From: Alentia gelatinosa
Taxonomy: Eukaryota > Annelida > Polychaeta > Phyllodocida > Polynoidae
Direction of reading: 5' to 3'
Length of the DNA stretch: 64,000 bases
NCBI GenBank assembly: GCA_950022655.1
Contig: OX465591.1
Span: 48,131,048-48,195,047, forward strand
Under the pieces are notes generated by a model. That model had not been told where the DNA came from. It was given only the letters and a program-made list of their open reading frames with translations, and made no database searches. The position numbers and the translations under genes are program-made. Positions within the stretch are counted from its first letter, which is position 1; the number at the start of each line of letters is the position of its first letter. Of this stretch, positions 48,301 to 60,300 are shown one piece after another.

Positions 48301-51300
48301 GGGGGTTGGCGGGGGTTGGCCGGGGTTGGCCGGGGTTGGCCGGGGTTGGCCGGGGTTGGCCGGGGTTGGCCGGGGTTGGCCGGGATTGGCCGGGATTGGC
48401 CGGGATTGGCCGGGGTTGGCCGGGATTGGCCGGGATTGGCCGGGATTGGGCGGGGTTATTATTGAAATTCCACATCTATTTTTTCTGGAAAGGTGGCAAT
48501 ATTCTTATAAAAGGCCAAGCAGCCATATGTGGGATTTAGAAAGTACCTATTTTTGTATTTTGACTTGGTGTACAAGGATTCTCATAATTTATGCTCTAAA
48601 GAAGATACAGATTTGCAAAAGGTACAATATGAAACCTCAGATTATGGGGTCTACTGCTAAACTCAGTTTCTATGTATAAGTTAATCCCCACACCCCCTGT
48701 GGTGAACTCTAATTACCACCGCACAACACATGTTCAACAGACACTAAATGACCAACATATTTCTGAGGGGTTAGAAAACAACGCTGTTCTATCTACGTCA
48801 GATATTCATTTGCTTCTTGTTTATTAGGTGTAGGATAAAGTCACTTACTAAACTGATTCAGATGTATTTGTTCATACTTAATTGCCAGTAATCAGTTTAA
48901 AATATATATCATAAAAAACATAATAGAGGCAAACCACAAGAAGTGTATCTTCTCTCAACTAGGATATGATGTTTTGATGGTCATCTGTAACATCGTTCCA
49001 CTAATATTTGTTAAGAGTCTGCATTCTTGTATTCAATGTTAATTTTAAAGTAGATGAGATACCTTAACTGAAATAGAGTAGGTAGTGCCAGTTCTTTTGT
49101 ATTTATATTTTGATCGCCTGTGTACATCTTGAGAGTAGATTATACTGTCGTAATAGTACTTACTCCAGATCTTGAATGGAAGAATTCACCTGCAGGGCCT
49201 TTCCAAGTTCACCCAAACCAACGTCAGTTATCTTTGTCCCAGACAGGCTGAACAGAAAAGGACAAGAGAACAAGTATCTTTAGAATGAATTTTCAACAAT
49301 TATGGACATCCCATCAAATGTGTATATTCTCCCAAATATTCTTTCATGAACTCATGTCTTCTGAAAAACCCTTCAATCAATTCCTGCTCATTTTTCACAC
49401 TACAACCATTAACATCAACTGCCATCACTAAACCACACCATCACAAGGGCAATCTGTACTGATGATAATTGATATGATACTCAGAGCAGTTGTTTGGAGA
49501 TGTTCTCTATGAGATATGCCACCCCATAGTTCAGGGTTCTGGAACTGGTATCATGTAGTTCTGAAAGGAATTGTTTGTCATTGAAGATACCAGAAAAGGA
49601 CCCAGTTGATGTCTATTGTAAGCCCATGCCCTACACAGCATGTCCTGGAAGAATCCTGGGTCATATTGATTTCTGTTCTTATGAACACCCTGGATGTTCA
49701 TAAAGAGAGCAGGCCCAGCAATTCTCCCTGCACTTTCCTCTGCCGGCTTTCACATCTTTTCTGTGCCTGTCCATCCTGCTTGATGTAAGTGGCCTAGATG
49801 GGGGCACCCACACTTTACTCTGCCTGAACATTGCCTTGAATGATGAAGGCATAGTCATCACAGTCCACTCAACCAAGTCCTGCAGTAGCCCCGAAGCAGT
49901 CATCTGGTTGTACTGTAGGCTGATACTCGGATTCACCATGTGCTCCCTGAACCCTTCATCATGTGGAGATCGAGAGGTGGTTTGTTTGTTTGTTTCTCGG
50001 TAGAGGATATGTCGTATCTGCCCCTGGCTGTGAGTAACAGGGCCGAACCCATTCACGCAGGTGCTACAGGGTCGTCTATCGTTACGTAACCTGACTGTAC
50101 ACATAGTCAGGGCCCTGTTTTTTAGTCACGATATCGCAAGTATGCGATCCCCTAAGATCGGATCAAGATTCTACGGCATTTTCTACTACACAAGATGGCG
50201 GGTGTGCTATAGACTGTGTCGTAGGTTGAATCAAACGATCTTAGCAGAGTTAAGACAAGTATAGAACTGTCTTAGGTTCTATAAAACGTCACTGTTAATT
50301 TCCTGCGCTTCCCATAAGAATTAAGCAATGAAATTTTAACATGAATAAGGTATACATATATCCTATAATCGTACAAAATATCAAGAAAATTTGACTCACC
50401 GTTATGAAGATATTGGTGTTTAAATTTGAAACATCGGGCTATCGATCGGATATCGTACAAGCACTCTCCTAGCAGATCTTTCGCGGTAAAGCGCGCGGAA
50501 TCTCTGCTGGGAGATTGAAGTAAGCGCAGAGTGAGGGAAGAGCTACACTGGCCACCAGAGCAGCGTTTGCTATGACGAAATTCAAACGCCGAAATCTTCA
50601 TAACGGTGCCGCCGATTTTCTTCATATTTAGTACGATTATAGGTTATATGTATACCTTACTCGTGTTCAAATTTCATCGCTTAATTCTGACGGGAACTGA
50701 AGTTCCGTGTTTGGTACGACATGTCCAGAGTGGTCTTAGAGATACAACACTTATGGCCACTATTTCCCGCTCCATTGGCCACCGAGTGTCGTGACTATAA
50801 CACACCTTTTAGCTCCCTAAGTGTTGTATCTTCACTAAGTGTCGCACCCACTCTATGATCGTATCTCTCTAGCACACTGATGGCAGATACGTGTCGTAAG
50901 TTACAAATGTTGTGACTGAAAAACAGGGCCTGTCAGGGTTGTAGCTAGGCCAGGAGATCACTCGTTGTGCTTCTTTTGAGAGGAGCATACCTGGGTTCTC
51001 ACTGAGTGCAGATTTTTCCTAACTCTTTTGGTAGTGGGGTCAGGGTTATTTAACTTAGGTTTGACGATCATAGTAACTGACCTAACCCAGAGACCGCTGC
51101 AATCTTTAACCAGTGGCCACTGTGCCTAGACCACCTAGCCTTGCACAACAAGGCACTCTCAGGACCAAGCGTCATCCCAGACTTATATAGAACTGCATCG
51201 GGAATCGAATTAATAGACAATACTCCATATGTTTGGATGGGCCGCAATAGCCATCGAGGTGAAGCATTGTGATGATTATGGAACAACCAAACGAGTAGAG

Positions 51301-54300
51301 TATTGTTAATTTTACGTTAAATATCATCACAACTTCAGAATAATCAGAATATACTTAGCAGATCCATATGATGTCATCTCAAATTCTCTACTCTATAGAT
51401 AGCCGTGGCGTAGTATTGTCACTTTACGGGGGTGATCGTTAGGTATTTTTTATAATGTTATTCCTATGGGTAAACTTGTACCAGGGGTGAGATAATGACC
51501 TTTACACTTCAGAGTGTCAGGGTGATGGATGCTCAGCAGGCGGCTAGCACTGGGTTCACCGAACCGGACGAAACAGCTCATGGCTCATGGCTAACCCTCA
51601 GGGACTATCCAGCATTTCTCGTAATTATTTATCATGTCCTCATTCTGTACACTCATTGCTACTCTTGAAGTAAAGCCCTTTTTCCACTGTGCGACTGAGG
51701 GGGCTTGCGATCTGGTACCTCCAGTCTGAGACTGTAGGTAACGGCTTGGCGTGTCGCTTGTACCTTGGATCGGAAGGTAACATCGATTCTGTGTGGAGAC
51801 AACCCCCCTTGTGACTGGAGCGCTTGCGAGCCTAGCTATAGAGGTACCCCCAGTCTCAGACTGGGCATGCCAAATATTAAACATCGTACCGGTACGTCTC
51901 AGACTGGAGGGGAACTTGCTGTCTCCACTGTGCGTTTTGCCGTGTTCCGATCCTGAAGGTACGCCCAGTCTGAGACTGGGCATACCTATGTACCTTGGAT
52001 CAAATGTGGAGACGGGGCTTTAGTTATGAACATTGAAGGTGATAAGAAAATGTCAATGGAATAAAAAAGATAGCATCTGATACTTTGCATTAGTACTTTT
52101 AATTACTGTTTATGGCTGGAGAGTAAAATGAAATGTAATTATAATACTCACTTCAAAGCGTAAATGGATGAGTTAACTAGAAGGGCCCTGCCAAGCTCAG
52201 TCCAACCAGCCTCAGGAATGTTAGTCCAATTCAGGCTGAATGAAAAAGGATGCACACACAGCTATTACTATAGTAAGATTTCAACACATCCACTTCTGAG
52301 TGAAAGAGCATTGTATTAAGTTCAAAGCTAATGACAGTAGTTAAGTATCACAGGTTGATGAAACATTTAAAGTCTATAATTAATTTACCTGGAAGTTATG
52401 AGAAATTCTGTTAGGTACATACCTCAATCTTTTAATGGTGTCGTTGGAGATAAGAAAGTTTGCCAACAGTCCTGCAGACATTGCATCAAGGCTTACAATG
52501 CGCAAACTGTAAATATAAGAAAGTAGCTTTCAAATGAAATGAAAACTTGAATGTGCACAATCTATTTTAGAAAAATTTTCAAATTAAAGATATTTTCTTG
52601 TATATTACTCTGGTTTTCCATTCATCGCCTGTGATTCCCCCCTCCCATTTGTTCTCACCATACACAAAGCAGTACATCATATACTTATGCACAAACCTAG
52701 AATAAACGCACAGTGACCCTAAGGGTATAGTCATAGTAGTAATACTGCTTTATCTCACCCCTGGTACAAGTTTACCCATAGGAATAACATTAGAAAGAAA
52801 TACTCAACGATCACCCCCGTAAAGTGACAATACTACGCCATGGCCATGGCGTAGTGAATTTGAGATGACATCATATAGATTTGCTAAGTCTATTCTAATC
52901 ATTGTGAAATTTTGATGATATTTAATGTCATAAAAAGGGGTGAGATAAATACAGAACTGCACTCAAATTGTAAAATAAACAATACTCCACTCGTTTGAAT
53001 GGGCCGTAATCATCACTCGGCTTCGCGTCGATGACGATTGCGGCTCATCCAAACTCATGGAGTATTGTCTATTTATATGATTCTCGATGCAGTTCTATAT
53101 AAATACTACACTGTGTAGCTTTATATAGGTTCCATATTGAAAATAAGTGTGTGAAATTAAAACCGGCAATATTAAGTGACAGGAGAATGTCATTTTAAAT
53201 CCATGTAATGTTAGATATTTTTAATATCAGTATCCTTTGAGATGGGGGGTGTCCATTTTTGTCGACAGAGTTACTTTTTGAATGTAGCCAAAACTTTCTT
53301 TGTAATTCTCACATTTTGTTGGCTGATTGGTCATTTCCTTTTGCCTCTTTACTGGCATAAAAATCACTTAATTCCATTGACAGTGGCATGAAAAAATGCC
53401 ATGTTAAATCTGTGAAGAAATTCATTGGGAATAAGATAAAGCAAGATCAGATCGAGCTCAGTTGATAAAATATGACGTCACCCACCATGAATAGGTTGAA
53501 TAAAATGGTATTGAAACTTACCACAATTCATAAAGGTTTTTGGCATTCTTCATGACAAACACCAATCCATTCACATCAATGGCAGTCAGAGGTGTACCAT
53601 TTATTTTCAATTTGTCAGACTTCACCAGCTTTTCTGCCATGTGCTGTGCAATCTCCTCACTTTGAGACTCGTAAATCATCTGGATGTTCTGTAGTTGTGT
53701 TTCTCCTAATGTCTCATCTGAGTCCTGTTTCATTGAGAATTGTAATCAGAATGTTACAATGGTGATTAAGATTAAATCAGAACTTCCTGCATAACAGTGT
53801 TTCCATATATGTCAATGTAATTATACCAAGCTCAGTGGCCAAGTGGTAGGGGTGTTCGCCTCGAGCATGGGAGGTCGTGGTCGGGTCGGGTCATACCAAA
53901 AACTTACACAAAAATGGTACCCACTGCCCACCCGCCGTAAGAATGAGGAGTGGGGGTCTAGGGCCCGAGTGGATGAACGGCTATATATGATTTTATATAA
54001 TTGTATAATAATTATGAATCTAAATGAAATATAGAATACCATATATACTTAAAGACTCACCTGTATTTTGTCTTTTACAAACTGTTTCACATCATCTCTA
54101 GCATGCAGGTCTTCTGACTGGGAACAAATAGCAGAAATCAGTCATTGCATCATGGTCTGACACTTGTCAGTTGATTGTCATATATTTCTTTATTGCTTTC
54201 TTGTAACTTTCATGAAAATTTATTTTCTGTACAAACATAAAATAACCACATCATTTCATGCATGATTTGTTGAATATAATTTCATTCGTAGGCCAAATTT

Positions 54301-57300
54301 CAAAGGTAATGGGAAGTGTTTGGGGATAAATGGTATGCGGAAGAACTTCCTAATACAATTGTAGTAGGACAATAGCCTAACAAGTCAGACAATTTATGAT
54401 CTGTATTGTATTCTGTCACTCCTGGACATGTTTGGTTGTATATTCAACAATGTTCTGTCCTGTAAAATTTGAGGGAAGTTGCCTCCACAATGTAAAGATA
54501 TTTACCCAAATCTCTCATGAGTTTGGTTTAGGTTCTGTATTACGAAAGGGCCTTCTCTTTTTACCAATGTTAAAACTGTCCCGTATGTGTATGTATGTCT
54601 TATTCTTTTCCTCCAAAAAAACCAAGCAGCTATGAAATTTGTCATTATGTTGTACACAGATAATTTTCAATTGTATTGAATGTTAATTCCATGTATGTTT
54701 GAAAAATGCCAATAAACTGCTTTTTAAACAAACGAAAAAACTATGTGTCACATTCTACCTATATACAGATCAGTAATCTTGACAATATGGCTCAAATAGT
54801 AACCCTTGGTTCCTCATTTTTGAATATCAACTAAAAAAGAAGTTACATTAACCAATTTCTCGATAATTCAGAAAAAGGAACACTGTGAGTAATGATAATT
54901 TTGATGATTACTTTCTTCTCACTAGTAATTCAATTGATAAAATCAGGGTCGACGAGGCTACATTCGCGACTAACAAATTTTTCCGACGGACTGAGACCGT
55001 ACCAACACGCTAACATCTAGCTGAGACTCGGAGACGCATCTGACGGCAGAATTTGATACAATTGATAAAATGAGCCTGTGAAGGTCCATCCCCTAGTGTC
55101 CACTTTACTGACACGAGTACCGGGCCCTATTACTCGAAGAATCTGCACGTTGAATAATCTAGATTTGGGCATGAAGACCCTTTTCTGTACCTCATACAAA
55201 TGTTATCATTTAATAATTCATTCACTCAGACAGTCTGAGCCGTCCATAAGGTCTTCCATAAGTGTTGAATAAAATTGACCCACATCGTCCCTGGGTCTCT
55301 ATGGCATACGGAAAAGGGTCTACATGTCGCATCTTCGATTATTCAACAGGCCCCAGCTGGCTATTATCCAAGCATTAAATGTTCTCTATCGATCCTCTTT
55401 TCAATTGCTTTAATAGTACATGAAAACTACTACTTTTGTCTACTGTGTGAGCCTTGTATTAGTCTGCAGCAGCCACTGGGTGCAATATAATTTCACAAAT
55501 ACCAACTCACCTCACTGTAGCCTGTTGCATGTAGAAAGCTGGAGACCCACTCGTTTTCCCTGTCTAGGGCCAGGCCGATCAGGAACATACTAGCCATGTT
55601 GAATCTCCCACTTTTACTGAGTATCAGGTCCTTGCCACCACTTTTTATGGCATGAGCCATAGCTAAGATTTCTTGTATAGAAAGATGTACAAATTCGCAG
55701 AAGGACTTTTTTCCTATTGAATGTGTGAATAGCTCAGTGTGAAGGAGTCCTGCCTTTTCCATGTCTGCCCCTGCAAAAGTAGAACAATATACACAATGAA
55801 AAGGAAGTCCTTAGTAAAGGGGGGATTCCACCAGACTAGAAGCTTTATCGGAAAGTTTCTGAAGTCCTTGGAATGTATCAAAGAATATCTTATATGGTGA
55901 ATTTTCTCGCACGATAAATCATATTAGCGCCCGAAATTACCAGAAAAAAATGTGCGCTTCCACCACCAGCTATGCTTATACGAAATTTCCCGATTTTCAT
56001 TTCGGCAAGTTTCAGGTACTCGGTGGAATTACGCCTTAAACTGTAAGCATCATTAAAAAGCATGTTTACACCAAGAGCCAGAGGAGGTACTATCTTCTTC
56101 ACTCCCTTCTCACTGGTTTCAATCCCCACAGGCCATAGAGATTTACACAACCACGCATCATGGTAACTATTTGATAATTACATTTTGATAAACAAGGGTA
56201 CACTTTAATTACCTGTCAAAATGATCAATCACTTTTTTGTTAGGATTAGTACTTTTTCTTAATATGTCTTAGAAATGCAATTTATGATACCAATATCCAC
56301 CTGAAAATTACAAATCAAAAGGAAATCACATAAATATAATATAATGTCAGTTGTTTTGTAAGCTAGTTCATGATTACAATTCTAATATGATTTACTTGTG
56401 CTGGTCTTCTGAGAGAGTATGGTCGTCACAAATAACTTACAGTTTTTCAGTGTGACCTTCGCCATGGCCAAATCACGATCATCAAACACAAGCTTAGAGT
56501 TTCCATCGTTGAGTTTTTGGAGACCTGACATGGCCAGCTTCGTGAAAGGGGGTAAGAATTCAAGTAGTCTCATTGCCATAATCCAGGGGCTATCTGACTC
56601 TAACTCCAGTCCTCTTGTTGCTGATTTCTGCCAAGAGAAAATGCCATTACAAGTTACAAGTTCTTGGTTATCTGAATCAGGAACACCTTTCTACTCTGAT
56701 AACAGTAAAAATGGAGTGGTGCTGTGTAAGGGGCTACTAAGACAACAACCATTTCTCAAGGAGCAATAAGCATATGTTTAACATATCCAAGGCAGGAGCA
56801 TCCCCAGCTAGAATTAATTATACCGTCAATACCAATAAAATCACTTTCTCGCTTTGGTATATCCCCTGTATGTTTGTATTAGTGTGACATTGTAGTTTAA
56901 TGTATTGTATTACTGATCATCTGATCTACTCGCATACTAAATTTACTTTGATGATGCATGTTTATTGATAAGGAATGTTGCATACCAATTGCATGTATGC
57001 GCAAACTATGGTTTAACCATGATCTCTGTACAAACATCTCAATACTAGCATTATGTTGTTTTGACACTACTTACTACTGCTATGTATATTATACGGTATG
57101 CTTGTATCCTGATAACTGTATATAACCCCTCTCATTTGAGGATTAGCTAGCCAACGTTGTGCTCACAGCCCATTACATATATGTTGATCGAAGCTTGTAT
57201 ACTGCTGGCTGTAAATGAAAACAGGCACTTGCTGCCTTCTCTGCTGTCAGGATAAATAAAACTGATCTAAAAAAGAAATCTGTTATGCCTGGGATGATCA

Positions 57301-60300
57301 AACTATGGTATAAAGGAGGAACAGAATATGTGGTATGATGTAGATTCTAAGGCATTTATTCAAGGATTGTAGAGTTCATGGTTGAGTAGCACAGGCTGGA
57401 ATGTCTGCCGCGTCATGAGGGATACAGTTCCTTATATATGGAGTCCTGATTAGGTGATGGCTGACCTATTCAGTACTGCTTTGGTAGAGGCTCCTGCATT
57501 GCTGTTGAGTACAGGGGCCTTGCAAAATGCACTTACAACATTTTGACATTAGGGCTAGGTTTATGATTAACATGGCGAACTATACATATATATATCATGT
57601 GGCCTAATGTGTCTCGGAAAATTTTCAAGGTTCAATTTCTTTGGGAGGCTTGTATTTTGGTTTTGTGTACTGCTTCCAATGGAGAGTTAAGCAACTGACT
57701 GGGACATATGCTGTTGTGATACGAAAATATCAATAGACTATAATAAAACAGGCTATTCTTTGGATGTACAATAAGAAAGTCAATTGATTAAATGTCTACT
57801 CACCAGGATAATGTAGGCTGTGAGTTGAGTGAACGTCTTAATATCCAGCTTCACACCTAAGTTTTCCATTTGCAGCACCTTGCACAAGGCAGATGCGTAG
57901 TAGGCGATGGCACATGCAGACCGAATGGTTGGATTGTTTGTCAGGATGTGTTTGACATGTCTCACTTTTCTTTTTGGGACATGTTTCTCAACAAACTCAT
58001 CCACTTTTTCTTCTGTTAGGCCTAAGAGCTTGATAACCCTGTGGGTGTCTAGCTGTGCAAGGCCTGTGAATGGTCTAATAGATAGAAAAAACATGGTTTT
58101 AATTATGAATCTAATATACTTCTGATTAAGAATGATGTAAATACAGATTGTGATATGCTTTGGCTTTGGCTGTATGCCTCTACTGGCATAAATCAAATTC
58201 CATGTCTTGGTATACCACCTAAATCAGTAAATTCTATGGGATTTCTTTTATCAGGGGTAGGATAGAGAAGGTAACATACCTTGAGAACACCATCTTGGTA
58301 GAGTTTGGAAGTACATTTCCACTGAGGATGTTAACGGACCACTCCAAACACGTGGCCTCTTCATCCAAACTGTGGATTTTTCTTGTTTTTATCAGCAGTG
58401 TCTTTAAATCTGGGAGCTCATCTATTCCATCTGTAAAATATATATATATATTTTTATTCATTACTTTATTGCATCTCTCGTAACAACGAGTTTTTCTGAT
58501 ACAATCTTCATACACAAGTACATTTGTGGCGTCCGACGTATTAAAGGCGTTACATAACATTGAAGAAAAGTAAAAGGTAATAAAAGTTTTTAAACAGTCT
58601 GGCATTATAGAAACTGATAATGGTAATGAGATGAAAATTTTGACCAGGGTAACAGAATATCAAGAATTTATACAGTCAGTAATTGCGCATTTAGGCGTAG
58701 TTAGGCGAGGGGGTGGGCAGGTATATCAAGATTCTTTTTGAATTCATCCTGGTTTCCGCTCATTTGACAATCGATGGATAGGGAATTCCACACCTTTGCG
58801 CCTCTAATGTAGGGGCTTTTCATAATATGGTTACTTTTCGTTGGGGGAATTTTATAATTGATTTTCGAGGCCTGTCTAGTTTGTCGAGTCTTTATCTCTA
58901 GCCAATCAGTGTTATACCGATTCTTGTACATAATTATGGCTATTTGCTTATGTCTTGGTTTCCACAGAGGAGCGATTCCCATTTTTTCGTATAAGCTTGC
59001 TATGGTTGTCCCACGAAGTGGTAAATGAAGGGCCATTCTCATCCCCCGGTTATGCAATTTCTCTATCACATCGAGATCGCATTTCCTAAAGCTCTCATAC
59101 AGGTAGCCACAGTATTCAATTATGGGGAGTATGCTCGAATTGTAAACTAATACAGCTGCCTGTGTGGTCAAATTTTTTCGTAACTTAGCAAACTTAAATA
59201 ATTTTGAACCTAGATTATGTATAACATTTTTTGAATGGGCAATCCAGTTTAAGCTAGAGTCCACTTCTACCCCTAGGTATCGGTAGTGTTCACAGGAGGA
59301 CAACGGTTGGTTATTCATAGTTAGACGAAGGGGTGGGCAGGTTTTTATTTTCGGTGGGCTACCAAACCACATGGCTTTAGTTTTCTTTACATTTATGGTT
59401 AAGCAATTAAGATTACACTAGTTAGACAACCGATCATGGTCTTCCTGCATTTTTCTTGTGGCAACTATCGGGTCCTTATGGGCAATGTAGATGACAAGGT
59501 CGTCCGCATATTGTAAATATTTAGAATGAGAAAAGTTGCTCCCGAGGTCATTTATGAAAAGAATAAACAGTAGAGGGCCTAGGACAGACCCTTGCGGGAC
59601 CCCAAATTTAATATGGGCTATTTCGGAGAATAAGTCGTTGATAAATACTTTTTGAGTTCTTCTTGAGAGGTAGCTTTCTGTCCAGTTGACCAGATTCGTA
59701 GGGAGTTTTATTTGGTGTTTTAGTTTTGAGATTAAAAGTTTATGGTGGATGCTGTCAAAGGCTTTCCGGTAATCAACAAAAACAGAGAGGACTATTAAGT
59801 TTTGGTTTCGGTATTCATATAGGTCATTTAGAAAAGTAAAAATTGATGGGGGGATGGGGATTACGGTTGCAGACTGCCACGAGTTAGGGAAGGTTTCTGT
59901 ATTTAGCGATCTTTGCAATATATCGGTAAATTTGAGGGCTAAGGTTTTCAGGGATTCAACTAGGATAGCGCTTTGTAGGTGGTCTAATCCACTCGATTTA
60001 TTCTTATCCATCTCATTTAGGAGGTCTGTCACTAAGTCGGTGTCGATATATAAGTTTAGAGTTTCCACCAATGCGGAGTCCAGCCCAGGAGGCTCCATAT
60101 CTATCTCGATAAGCCAGTTGGCAAGGCTTGGGGAGTCCTGTTCTAGTTTACAGAACAGTTTCTCCCCAACACCGGCAAAGAAATCATTTATATAGTTGGG
60201 TATATCTGGGGTGGAGATGCTTGATCCCTTGTCCATTAGTATGCACAATTTCCCGCTATCCTCGGGTGAGATGAGATCTTTTATCACCCCCCAGAATTTT

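Larger units (their letters stand above)
45151..51118. repeat. Tandem segmental duplication, unit 2 (LRR exons 10-11)
   Basis: This is the longer copy of the unit at 41.6-45.15 kb. It contains about 2.25 kb (45.99-48.24 kb) with no counterpart in unit 1, lacks exon 13, and carries an 819-bp foldback element at 50113-50931 where unit 1 is uninterrupted. The junction with unit 1 shows short shared sequence (CACTTGTG / CACTGTG), compatible with joining at microhomology. Confidence 0.88.

Noticed and set aside
53828..53905. Functional tRNA gene
   Set aside because: A and B boxes are tRNA-like, but the acceptor stem does not close and a long unrelated tail follows, so SINE is the better reading.
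55890..56150. 86-codon minus-strand frame between NLR exons 4 and 5 as an extra exon
   Set aside because: Exon 4 (phase 1 out) and exon 5 (phase 1 in) join directly to a good family motif; the frame has no suitable splice sites and no NLR motif.
57907..58125. Plus-strand frame overlapping NLR exon 3
   Set aside because: Shadow of the minus-strand exon; no independent support.
59854..60195. Plus-strand frames antisense to the CR1-like ORF
   Set aside because: Antisense shadows of the endonuclease/RT frame.
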